Of a DNA stretch of 64,000 nt, positions 36,182-46,891 are shown in pieces. This DNA comes from Cephalotus follicularis. Its lineage: Eukaryota; Streptophyta; Magnoliopsida; Oxalidales; Cephalotaceae. The notes beneath the pieces are model-generated. The model was given only the letters and a program-made list of their open reading frames with translations. It searched no databases and was not told the origin of the DNA. The stretch spans positions 1-64,000 of the forward strand of contig BDDD01005141.1 in the NCBI GenBank assembly GCA_001972305.1. The letters run 5' to 3'. Every line of letters starts with the position of its first letter. The first letter of the stretch is position 1. Position numbers and translations under genes: made by a program.

Positions 36182-36193
36182 GCTCTGATACCA
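36182..36193 (-). other. Primer binding site for initiator-Met tRNA
   Basis: The minus strand reads TGGTATCAGAGC three bases from the LTR start at 36197. It is identical to the site at 4367-4378. Confidence 0.9.
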
Positions 36194-36196
36194 TGC

Positions 36197-38827
36197 TGTC
36201 ACACCCCGTTTTCCATATCAATTGACAAGCATATATGGTGATATCAGTAATTGAATATATATATATATTCCAGCATTCATTTAACAATTCATAAACAATA
36301 TGCGGAAGCATTCAATAAGCCAGAATATAACATAAGTCATCCGCACGCATCCCATACTACGTGCGATTACAAATCAAAATAATTATCCTTACAAGCGGAA
36401 GTACAAAATTAACGAGGTATGAACCGTTCAATACAATACATCGTAAGGAAAATAACAACCTTAAAACAAAAGGTAGAAGCTCTCCAAGCTTCAGCAGCAA
36501 TCTTCAAACGTCTTTGCTTAATCTGAAATTGTAGGGGTTAGCCGTTGTCCTCACTTGGCTAAGTAGGAAGATAAAGTATGCTAGGGAACATATGAATCCA
36601 ACATGTATGACAATTTATATCAAAATAACATTTAAATAAGCCAATATATAAGCAATCATGCCAAGTGGCCATAAACAGTACATATGCAAGAATACCTCAC
36701 AAGGGTATAATCAATTCATACAGTGGTTGGGTGGCACCTGTCGCTAACTCCTAGCACCAACTGTGCACCACCTAACCATCACCTTCACTCCGAAGATGAT
36801 AGGTAGGTAACATTTACTACCAGCGTTGGCGGGTAGTTTAACAGTGAATTCTGCAAGGCAGACAGTTTGGGTGATGCTCTAGCCAACTCCTGGCACCCAG
36901 AATCACATCCGTAGTCAGTGATATCCTCCATCACTAAGCTACGGCAGTAAGCATAGACAAGCAATTCAATCAGTGCAATTCAATAATGATACTACATATA
37001 TAAAGAATATGCAATATCAAAGGGTTTTCTTTAGAAACATATAACATTTCAGTGATCGCACATCTCATATGAGGAAACGATATCAGTACAGTAGCGGTTT
37101 CCAGTTTGGAAACAAAATAGTAGGTGATAAAACAGTAAGTAATAAATCAGTAGTTCCTTGTAATAATAGTTTCCATTTGAAAATGGTGTTTAAACCATGA
37201 ATTGTGCATATAGCACATAGTTCGTTCGATCGTTGAATATCAGTAGTAGCGATGTTAAATAACATCAATCAGTATATACTATATGATGGTAGCATATACA
37301 ATTCAATAACAATACAAAACAGTAGGAATTCAATCAATATTATGCAATTTCTACCCAGAACAGTCGACTGCCCTCAAGAATAGTCGACTGCTTTGGTTGA
37401 GTAGTCGACTGCTTTGTCTTGGCAGTCGACTGTATGGGTTGAGTAGTCGACTGTCATTATGAACAGTCGACTACTCCTGCCCAGAAAGTGCAGGCAGTAG
37501 CAGTTTGTATGCAATTCCATGTCCAATTTCACACATGCAATCATACAGAAAATAACATACATGGCATGCATAAAATATCTTCCATAACATATCACTACCC
37601 CTACCTCAAATCGCTATCCCAAGATCAATTGAAATGATATTTCTCTTTGAGCTTCCAAGTCACTTCCACCAACAATCTTTCAATCCAGCAGATTATAATC
37701 TAAGCATGCATGTTATGGATACATGCATCAGTATCAGTAGGTTCAGTAATTACTCTATAACAATTACAATTCCAACAGCAGCTTAACCATCAAGTTCCCT
37801 AAGTCTTAGCTTCCATTTAACAACTTTCTCTTTGGAACTCTATGTCATGCATCTTTCAATTTCGGATTAATGTGAGGACAGAGGGTACATATATACATTT
37901 AAGAGAATCAGGAGGCATAATACAACTAACCAACAGGTTCAATTCGAGTTAGAGTTATATAATCCTTGAAGCTTCATGTCTATGTTCTTACTCCCTTATT
38001 ACCCTTTCAATTCCATTCTAGAACTTTTAATCCTTTACCAACGGAAGATAATTAACCTTCCTAGTTACAACATTAACAGTACTATCTAAGCAGGGAGTTT
38101 GAATTTGGACACTTACCAGGAGAAGTCTAAGCTTCCAAGTTCTTCTTCTTTGAGCTCTCCTCCAATCTTTCCAATGTAAGCTCTCAATTAATCTCCAGCA
38201 ACTCTCCTCAATATTCAGTGTTTCTAACACTCCTTCACAGCTCATGCATGGTTGATATAGGGGTCTGGAGTTTTAGAATTCGCCAGGCTCCATTTACACA
38301 GCCTCTCTCCCTTTCTTCTCTCTCTCACATGCATTTGTTTTCTTACCCCATTTCTCTTTTCAATTTGCAGGTGGCAGGCCTGCAATCCTTGCAGAGAATA
38401 GAGGGCATGCAAGCATGTCTTTTGCATGCTCTGGCAGCTTGTCTCGCCTCCCAACACCTATCCCTTCATGCAAAGCCCCATGATTCAGTTTAACAGGCAT
38501 GCACAGACACCTGTTCTGGCGCAATTCCAGTCGACTGGATGCATGGGCCAGTCGACTGTCCACAACACGCATCAGGCAGTCGACTGCTCCCCTGTGACAG
38601 TCGGCTGCCCCTTCACAAACCAGGCAGTCGACTTCCCCTGTTTGGTAGTCAGCTGTCAAGGTCTGTTTTTGGGTTTCTTAAGCTTGATTTTCACCAAATT
38701 GCATCTCCATTCATCCCAAGCAATTACCAAACACAATTTATAATAATTGGACAAATAATTCAATTAAAATGTATATTTATTTTAACAATGGAATCAATAT
38801 ACATTAATTGAATTTGCGGTCATTACA
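36197..38827 (-). mobile_element. Gypsy 5' LTR (type 2), right outer LTR of composite
   Basis: 2631 bp, starting TGTCACACCCC and ending GCGGTCATTACA, followed by the target-site copy TTACC. The motif AGTCGA has starts at 37362, 37382, 37403, 37424, 37445 and 37465 (steps 20 to 21). A second cluster of the variable core AGTCGAC/AGTCGGC/AGTCAGC has starts at 38529, 38550, 38578, 38599, 38626 and 38647 (steps 21, 28, 21, 27, 21). It is otherwise non-coding. Confidence 0.92.
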
Positions 38828-39133
38828 TTACCATATGAAAAAGATTTTACTGAACAAAACATTCCTACTAAAACAAGACCAATTCAAATGACTTATGAAT
38901 TAATGGAACATTGTAAAAAAGAAATCCAAGAATTATTAAATAAAAAATTAATTAGGCATAGCAAGTCCCCCTGGAGCTATGCAGCATTTTATGAAATTAA
39001 ACAAAGAACACTAAAATTAAATTATAAACCATTAAATATTGTTAGACATTCTTTTCCAAACAAAAAAGATTTACACAAAAGATTAACTGAGTTAGATTCT
39101 ACTATCCCTTTTAAACATCACGAATGAAATGTT
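38828..39133 (+). pseudogene. Viral reverse transcriptase fragment (copy 2, continued)
   Basis: This continues the RT cut at 22434. The frame is open from 38831 and shows RPIQMTYELMEHCKKEIQEL, then SPWSYAAFYE and NYKPLN, which are RT N-terminal landmarks in caulimovirids. A large part of the palm after NYKPLN is missing. A TGA at 39125-39127 lies where copy 1 has the TGG of YEWNV, so it looks like one G-to-A change. The next ORF continues in the same frame. Confidence 0.8.
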
Positions 39134-40930
39134 ATGTCATTTGATACTCCCAATAAAATTATGAATGATATATTTATTTCATATTCATCATTTTTAATTA
39201 TGAATATTGATGATATTTTAACATTTTTAAAAGAACAACATTCCAAATACTTGTATATATTTTACAAAATAATGCAAACCAATGATTTAGTATTGTCAAA
39301 AACAAAATTAAATTTGTTCATTACACATGTTAGATTTCTTGGAACTATTACATATAGACAAAAATCTATTATGTTTGCTATAACATTTCCAGGCATTGTT
39401 ACAGATAGAGAACAATTACCAACTTTATCATTTATTATTTGTTCCAGTATTGATTCATTATTTCTCAATACTAACCAAAAATGTCAGCAAGCTTTCTCGA
39501 GATTACAAAAAGAAATGGAATCTATTAAAAACACTTTATCTCCCACTAAGATAAAGAAGATTATGAGTGACACTTTGTCTTCTACTGAGACAAAGAAAAT
39601 TATGAGTAATACTTTATCCTCCACTAAAATAAGGATAAGATTCCTGCAAAAAAATGAAACATTTGAAAAGCTTTTACAAAATATTTTCCCATTTGTTGTA
39701 CAGAAAAAGGAATCCTTTAAAAGTACTTTATCTCCCACTGAGATAAAGAAAACTTTATTCTCCACTACGATGAAAACACTCTCTGTACAACAATCATTTA
39801 CAGACAAGTTATTATTTAACAATAGTAACCACACTCATCCGAATCCATATAAAAGGGATTCATTCCACATTGATCAAATTCCGTATAAAAATTCGTTCTT
39901 TCATTCATTCATAAAAATGTTAGACACAATAGAAACACCGTCACTTGACAAAACAAGAAGAAAGAAAACTCTTCCATCTCCTACTGAGATAGGAGAAAAC
40001 ACTTTATCTCCCACTGAGATAGAGATAAGAAATTCAAGAGCATTCTTCTTTCCCAACACTATTTTTAAAAAACTAAGAGACTACAACCTTGAAGGAATTG
40101 TAGAAACCATCCAAGAAATGAGGCGCCAAAATCTATTCAACAATATTCAGGTAATTCAAGACTTCCTCAGAAACATTCTTTCAAATCCTCAACAATTCCC
40201 AAAAATTTCTGCTAGCCATTTATCTTACTATTTTCCAAAAAACCAACAAATCCAATGCCCAAAAATATTAGACACCTGTCAATTCATACCAATAGAAAAA
40301 TATTCCTGTACCTGCCATTTGGCATATACAATCTATACAGCCTGCTGGGATTTATCAGGCCCCAAGGAATATCTTTTCCAAAATAAAACAATTACTCCGC
40401 AATTCCTCATGGATCATGGCATGCTTCAACAAGTTGTTTTTACAGATTTAAGCCATTTCCAACACTTTGGAAGAAAAATAAAAATTATTGGATTAGATCT
40501 AATGGTTCGAGGATTTCAAAGCATCCAGGCAACAATTGCATCCACACCTCCAGAATTTACTCACAGCATAAAACCTGCCAGACATCTAATACAAATTCAA
40601 GGGTACCATCATATCCCACAACTGTTTCCACGTTTGATCCAAATGGAACTATGGGACTGTCCCCGTTCTCTTCAAGCACAGATTCGCCATTGGACAGCAA
40701 GAACAATTACTACCAAATGGAACCATTGCTACCTTCCCTTTAACTTCAGACTTATCGTTGAAGATCACATACAAAAAATCTATTCAACTCAATCACGTAT
40801 TCATATCAGTCTCGAAAACCAAACAGATTGTGACCCATTAATAGAAGTTATCAAAAGAGAGATGACTAAAAACACTGACTATCACAAAATGCTTTCAGAA
40901 AATAGAACCCTTAATCAATGGATGATGTAA
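39134..40930 (+). CDS. 598-codon viral frame: RT remnant fused to last ORF of unknown function
   Basis: This is the longest open frame in the window. Residues about 1-110 are RT remnant: IMNDIF, then NIDDIL, where asparagine replaces the usual tyrosine before the catalytic aspartates. Residues about 130-300 are lysine-rich and hold several copies of a repeat written LSPTEI or LSSTKI. From about 295 (NSRAFFFPNTI) to the end it aligns with the copy 1 ORF at 9123-10529, including CTCHLAYTIYTACWDLSGP near 394 and FLMDHGMLQQV. No RNase H lies between the RT part and this domain. It resembles in position the unknown second ORF of florendoviruses. Expression is unproven; it may simply be less decayed. 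Confidence 0.72.
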   Translation: MSFDTPNKIMNDIFISYSSFLIMNIDDILTFLKEQHSKYLYIFYKIMQTNDLVLSKTKLNLFITHVRFLGTITYRQKSIMFAITFPGIVTDREQLPTLSFIICSSIDSLFLNTNQKCQQAFSRLQKEMESIKNTLSPTKIKKIMSDTLSSTETKKIMSNTLSSTKIRIRFLQKNETFEKLLQNIFPFVVQKKESFKSTLSPTEIKKTLFSTTMKTLSVQQSFTDKLLFNNSNHTHPNPYKRDSFHIDQIPYKNSFFHSFIKMLDTIETPSLDKTRRKKTLPSPTEIGENTLSPTEIEIRNSRAFFFPNTIFKKLRDYNLEGIVETIQEMRRQNLFNNIQVIQDFLRNILSNPQQFPKISASHLSYYFPKNQQIQCPKILDTCQFIPIEKYSCTCHLAYTIYTACWDLSGPKEYLFQNKTITPQFLMDHGMLQQVVFTDLSHFQHFGRKIKIIGLDLMVRGFQSIQATIASTPPEFTHSIKPARHLIQIQGYHHIPQLFPRLIQMELWDCPRSLQAQIRHWTARTITTKWNHCYLPFNFRLIVEDHIQKIYSTQSRIHISLENQTDCDPLIEVIKREMTKNTDYHKMLSENRTLNQWMM

Positions 40931-41044
40931 AAGGCTTCTACTTTGAAGAGAACACCAGAAGAAGATCAGTACAAATTGTAGCAACAGTGTCAACATCATA
41001 GCCGCCATTCACTATTTGAAGCACTCAGCAGAAGAGATACTATT
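40931..41044 (+). promoter_or_regulatory. Viral intergenic region, upstream part (copy 2)
   Basis: It matches copy 1 upstream of the TATA box, including GTGTCAACATCATAGCCGCC and CACTATTTGAAGCACTCAG. It is cut at 41044 by a copia insertion and resumes at 48100. Confidence 0.75.
41040..41044. repeat. Target-site duplication CTATT (partner 48100-48104)
   Basis: CTATT flanks the copia element on both sides. Removing the element and one copy restores the viral upstream region as seen in copy 1. Confidence 0.9.
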
Positions 41045-41953
41045 TGTTGAGTCTCAATCATGGGGAGATTCATGGGGAGATTGTTGAATCTCAATCATAT
41101 GTTTTAATGATTACAAATTTGCATTTAACTTTGTTGCTTGATGTGCAAGATATTACAAAGTTCCACAAAAGGTAAAACTAATCTGCAGGGAAAAGACATT
41201 GACCTTCCAGAAATGACATCGACGTCCGTACAGAAGACATCGACGCCTTTCAAGAAGACATCGACGTCTTTAGTTCCAGATGCTACTGATCAAATGTTTT
41301 AGAGAAGACATCGATCCATACATGCAAAGACATCGACGTCCGTACAAAAGAAGTCGATCCCTTTCCTAAGACATCGACGTCTTTCTAGACCAATCTGCCA
41401 AAGCCAGAAAAGACATCGACCCATGAAGAAGAAGTCGACGTGATGTTCATATATTCAAAGCCTGGACATTTCCCAGAAATGACATCGACGCCTTTAAAAA
41501 GACATCGACGTCTTTTTAAGTGGTTTGACCCGGGAAACATGGAACGGCTAGTTGGCTCACTTTCAACGGCTAATAACAGAAAAGACATCGACGCCTTTTG
41601 AAAGACATCGACGTCTTTCTATCAGCAGAGACAAAAACAGGAACTGCATCAACATATTTTTATATCCAATATGCCCAAGACTTTTTGCAACGGCTATAAT
41701 CTGAATGAAGCTATAAATAGAAGCCAAGAAACAAAAACAAGGACAATCAGCAAGAAGGAATTTGATCATCTAAACATCCAAGCTAAACTTGCATATCTAC
41801 ATCAAGCTTTTGCTTACACTTTTATATCCAACCTTTGAGAGGTTACTTGTAAACACATATTATCTTTACAATTCATTCATTGTAAAAGAGGGGAGTGAAC
41901 CCTTGTAAGGTGTTTGTTTGATTTGCACCCGGAACCCAAAATCAAGTGTAAGG
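41045..41953 (+). mobile_element. Copia 5' LTR, truncated at 41953
   Basis: It matches 46892-47800 closely. It carries an array of GACATCGACGTCTTT-type motifs with starts at 41195, 41215, 41236, 41257, 41307, 41329, 41350 and 41370, and further pairs near 41484 and 41583. Its first bases occur twice (TGTTGAGTCTCAATCATGGGG, then again about 45 bases on after a GGGGAGAT tract), and the same duplication is in the 3' LTR. TATA-like CTATAAATAGAAGCC lies at about 41710. No gene. Confidence 0.85.
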
Positions 41954-44900
41954 TGTCGGGATACAAATCCCAACCAATATCACAATCTCAAGGCAATAGG
42001 GCACATATGGAATGATATGACTCTCAAACAAAGAATTGCTCAACGGCATCCAAAGCAGAGCTCAAATATAAGAATGCGGAGACCAATCAAACTCAACAAA
42101 TCAGGCCCTCAATAACCATTTCATAATAGAACCACAAAAGAGCACATAGCTAATAACACAACTCCAACATGACAATACAAAGCTAGAATGAATATAGCAA
42201 TAGCAATAGAACAAAACAGATCTTCGTTGAAGTCCAACAAATATAACAACAACAACAGAAATAATATATGTCCGCAGGAGCCAATGCGGATACGATGTCA
42301 CGAGGTGAAATGAATATATGATCACAAGGTCTCATATCAAGTAGAAGTTCAAACGAGAATACTCAAAGGATTCCCGAATAACAAACGTGTCATATCAATA
42401 TAAACATTCAATCGGTATATAAATAGAGGGCTAAACGCAAGCTATTAAGGAATCGATTTCAATAAAGGGTTCAAGCAAGCGATTATAGACTCAATTACAC
42501 AACGGACAATTAACAAGTCCTATCAGAGTTCAATCGAGAATGTAAATAAAGGATTCCAAGAAACCATTATGGAATCATATAACAAGCCACATCGTATGAT
42601 AAAATCAAGCAACGAAGGCCATTAACAAATATGGGAAACAATTCCAAATCAAATTATCAACAAATCAAATGATAGTTGCGAATCGCAATAATGACACATA
42701 GCAATCATTAACGAATTTCAAAATCAAATAAAATAAAGGAAGGAGATGTTCTACTCACAAATTCAATGCCCATTTCTATAATGAACTAACCCCTCGAAGC
42801 TTTGAATCGGCTATCGGATTCCCGTCATCATTTCGAAACTCTATCAACCGTTACACTGCATTAACAACACAAATCCGTTACTTTCTACACATACACAGTT
42901 AACACTGTGAGTCACCGGAGCTTTGGCCAATTTCCGGTCAACCCGCCAAAGTTTCGACGACACCCAAAGCAACCCCTAAAACAATTGATCAACTCACATT
43001 ATGGATCGAAACTCACGGCGACACGCCCGAGAACGGGCAGCCGCCACCGGCAGTGAGTTGACTCACTGAGTCAACTCGCCGGTCGTCCAACAATTTAGGC
43101 CGCTTCACAAAAAAATCACAAAACCACCAGGCCTACACATCTCCACCCGAAACTCGGTCAGACTCGGCGGCTGTCGCCGTGCCGGAGCTCTGGCCGAGTC
43201 GCCATTGCATCAGTCACGCCACCCCTAGCCTCCACAGCGTCCCAGCTACCCATTGGTGGCCGAGACTCGCCGGGAATCGGCGCCAAACATGGCGTCACAA
43301 GCGGCAGCGCGTTAGCTCGACTCAGTCCCAGAATGACTCATATCACATCGTCCCTTAGCAGTGTCCATGTCAGTTATATAGTGAAGTTCATCGCAACATG
43401 CTCCCATATGACGTCAAAAACCCCATAAGCCATATATTCAAGCCAGCATGCACGATTGTGGGGTCAACAAGGCACACGAACATCATACGTGTTGAGCGAC
43501 AAATGATTGGACAGCGAATAAGGAACGAAGTCCCATGTCCATTTGATATCTCGTATCCAACTACACGAGAAAGGTCCAGAAGTCCACAACACGTCGAATG
43601 AACAACGTATGCTTGGATCACACGCACTACATGGTCAACCAACACCTGAAAAGGCATCGAGCAAAAATCTGTCGAGGGACATTGGAATTTCATCTCATAG
43701 GTATGTAGCACAAGATCTCAAACGCAATCCGCCAGTAGCAAGGATGTCCGAAGACAAAACTGAAGAGACATGCGTATAGATCGATCGATGAATCAACATG
43801 GAGTTAGCCAAGCCACGCAACCAAAAATACCATCGAACGCCCGAACGTACACAAAGCAAGAGGTTGTCTAAACGAACCACAAATCAAGACGATGAATAGC
43901 CAACATCGAATGTGTAGAAACGTCGAGAGGATTCCATGCTAGCACCGTTAGGCGTGATATGAGAATGAGTAAAAACTCCTGGTGCGGATAATCAAGGCTG
44001 ACAATCGAAACATCATGTACACAGGATGCACAGGCTCAAAACACCATGAAGGCAGGTTGCATACTCATGTCGTTATGCGTACAAACGCCAGCACACCCAG
44101 AAAAACATACATATAAATACGCACACAAACCTCGTGCAAGTACCACATTATGCATTCATAATCGCTAAGCAAGCAGCAAGAAGTGCACATAATAGCATGC
44201 GTAAAAACTCATCGTGTGGACAACGAATGCATCGTCTACATAAAATGCACACGAGCGCACATCAAGATGCGCGTACAGCAGCCAAGCACACAACAATTAG
44301 CATCAATAGCACAAGGACATTGCAATTGTCACACATACTTCTGCTTGAGAATATAAAACAGCTGCAATGGCTTGAAGTTTTGTTGTTGCTTTGTATTGGT
44401 TTACTGGTAGGTTGAACATCTCGTTATCAAAATTGCGATATTCTATCATCTTGTGTTGTTCTACCAGAAGTGCTCCCTCCAGCAACGACACACTTGGTAC
44501 TTTTAGGTTGTATCGCATAAGATGAACCATGGCCTTCACAAGGACTTACGTTTAACGGCTTCATTATGCGACGGACATAACCTGTCCCCATACATTGGCG
44601 TTCCGTTGTCTCGAAGCGAGCAATCAGTGTGATTACAATTCTTTCACCGAGCATCACTGATCCGGTCCTGCAATATCGGTCTCTCCCGAAGAGTAAACGA
44701 TAGAGTTCCCATTCATAAGGCTAACAGGATCACGTGCAACGATCCGACTCCGCTAACAAAATGAATAACTCATCTGAAGAGAAGCCAGAGAAGTAGAAAA
44801 CTTCTTACTCAAAGCATCTGTAATCACGTTTGCCTTGGGTATTTGTTAAGGTAATCGTAATCTTTAATCATCTCCACGCAGCTCAGTTCGAGGTTCGAAT

Positions 44901-45324
44901 CTCTGTACATAAAGATCTGCATAGGGCTGACATTCATCCACAATAGATGATGTCATCTCGACATAACTCTTGTAGGCTGAATCCTTCATTGTACTCTGCT
45001 AACATTTCCACTAAGTACTCAAACAGAACGTACTATACTAGTTGCCTAAACCGCTTCTGACGATTCGTCACTGTCAACGATTCGCTACAACGAAGCAGTA
45101 CTGAAACATATACGAGAACCATAGAATAGTTCTTCCAATACATATAGGGTGTTCTGTCGCGAACATCGTGCCTTGGTAACTTATAAAGCCTAGAGTAGCT
45201 AGGCTATAGCCCGCTAGAACTCTGATTCAGACATATCGATTTATAAAGGGCTATAGAAAAGATAATGTTCTCGCAGCTAACTCGACCGCTAGCCAAACAA
45301 AAGATGGTATCACAGGGTGTTACA
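41954..45324 (-). mobile_element. Inverted fragment of the non-coding long-LTR gypsy family
   Basis: The reverse complement matches the element at 48799-56694. 45300-43330 corresponds to its internal region (about 50870-52850), and 43320-41954 to part of its 3' LTR (from about 53600 to 54800). Examples are ATATGGAATGATATGACTCTC at about 42006 and the broken RNase H-like GGCAAACGTGATTACAGATGC near 44820, each seen on the opposite strand there. No intact ORF is present. The ends are not LTR ends of the family and I find no flanking duplication, so it probably arose by rearrangement and not by a normal insertion. Confidence 0.72.
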
Positions 45325-46320
45325 GTGGAAGTCAAGAAGAAGAAATCAATCGCTTTTAAAGCTTCAAAGGAAGATAGTGAAAGTGATGAAGATGGAGATG
45401 TTGCACTTATAACTTCCCAATTCAAAAGGTTTCTCAAAAATCGAAAAGAAAAAAAGGCTTTCAAAAAGGAATTTTTCCAAGATGAAGAAGAACCAACATG
45501 CTACGAATGCAATAAGCACGGCCACTTCAAAAATGAGTGTCCAAACATTAAAAAGAAGGAGAAATTCAAGAAAAAGAATGAATACTTCAAGAAGAAGAAA
45601 GCGATGGTAGCCACATGGTCGGATAGCGATCCCTCAAGCTCCGAAGAGGAAAGCGATGAAGAAGTTGCACACATTGCTTACATGGAAATTGAGGATGAGG
45701 AAGAAAATGAGGTAAATTTTACTTTTAATGAGTTGTAAAATGCATATGAGAAATTGTATGATGAATATGAAAATGTGTGTTTAAAGAACAAGACCCTAAA
45801 GAAAAATGCTATGTCCATGTCTAAAGAAATTGAAAATCTAAAGGGTGAGAATAGCAAGTATTTGAATGAAATTGAATCTCTAAAAGATAAAAATAGCTTT
45901 TATATGAATGAAATTGAGATTATAAATCTTTCTTCAAATTTATCAATTGATTCTTTGAAAGAAAATGAAAAGCTAAAAATTGAAATTGATGCTTTAAAGA
46001 AGTCTTTTTCTACTTTTTCTACTTTTTCAAATAGTAGTGCTAAATTGGATAATTTGTTAGGACTTCAAAGGTGTGTGTTTGACAAAGCCGGACTTGGCTA
46101 TGAACAAATGAAAAATGTCAAACACTTTAACAATTACTTTGTCAAGAAATTTGAGCCTAAAATTGTTTGCAATTATTGCGGTAAATTAGGACATGTTTCT
46201 ACCTCTTGCATTTATAGAAATAATTTTTTCTATGGTAAAATTAGAAAGATTTGGGTTCCTAAAGGAACTTTTGTGACTAACTTAAAAGGACCCAAGTTTA
46301 AATGGGTACCAAAAGCTTAA
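45325..46320 (+). pseudogene. Copia gag C-terminal part with two zinc knuckles
   Basis: The frame enters from the gypsy fragment (the apparent ATG at 45265 is in foreign sequence) and runs through KKKSIAFKASKED, an acidic stretch, and the knuckle CYECNKHGHFKNEC (CX2CX4HX4C). A TAA at 45736-45738 interrupts what should be LQNAYEKL. The frame then continues with a lysine/glutamate-rich coiled-coil-like region, the second knuckle CNYCGKLGHVSTSC, and the end RKIWVPKGTFVTNLKGPKFKWVPKA. The homologous gag at 58829-59743 has the same order. Long gag with a coiled coil and two knuckles fits Sireviruses. The N-terminal half is gone. Confidence 0.85.
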
Positions 46321-46891
46321 ACTTTGTTTTGTAGGTGTACTTGAAGTCAAGATCAATATGTTCAAGTACATAACTTGGGAAAAACCTTTAATTGAGGGGG
46401 AGGTATCATTTTAAAATAATGCTCTCTTTGTTTTTATCTTTAATTTTCACTTGATATCTTTCAAAATCTTAAATTATTTTATTGATAATATTGCTTCAAC
46501 AATTGGTATAAGTATCTTTTTATCCAACAATTGATATATATATTTTATCTTTAAATGGATTTTATTTGGTATTCCTTTATTTTCATTATGTATCCCTTCA
46601 ATTTTTTTTGGTATCAAGTTTTAGACATTATCTTTTTGATGCTAACAAAAAGGGGGAGAGTGCTTATTGATTAAAAAGAAATTGATAACATATGCTAAGG
46701 GGGAGCTACATACCTTTGCTAAGGGGGTGATAGATATGAAAATGTGCTATTAAATGATGAATATGTTAAAGGGGAGTTAGATATCACATTAAGGAGGAAT
46801 ATATCTAAATATTTTATGTTGGTATTTGAAATGTCATATATTTTTCTCAATAATGAAGCAAATTTTTTGTAATCATCAAAAAGGGGGAGAT
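46321..46891 (+). other. Copia pre-LTR region with repeated polypurine tracts
   Basis: There is no gene here. At least five GGGGGAG or GGGGGTG tracts occur between 46393 and 46888, the last (AAAAAGGGGGAGAT) abutting the LTR at 46892. In a complete element, pol would lie before this region; here gag runs straight into it. Confidence 0.75.

Noticed and set aside
37358-37475. Regularly spaced palindromes resembling a CRISPR array
   Set aside because: The window is plant DNA, the repeat unit is only about 10 bp, spacers are about 11 bp and vary little between copies, and there are no cas genes.
43398-44415. Frames of 67-93 codons on both strands
   Set aside because: They lie in the inverted non-coding gypsy fragment and do not stay open in the homologous region 51600-52700 apart from short traces.
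41954-45324. Complete LTR element with TG...CA ends
   Set aside because: The terminal bases look like TGTCGGG...TTACA, but comparison with 48799-56694 shows the left end is mid-LTR. The flanks TAAGG and GTGGA do not match.
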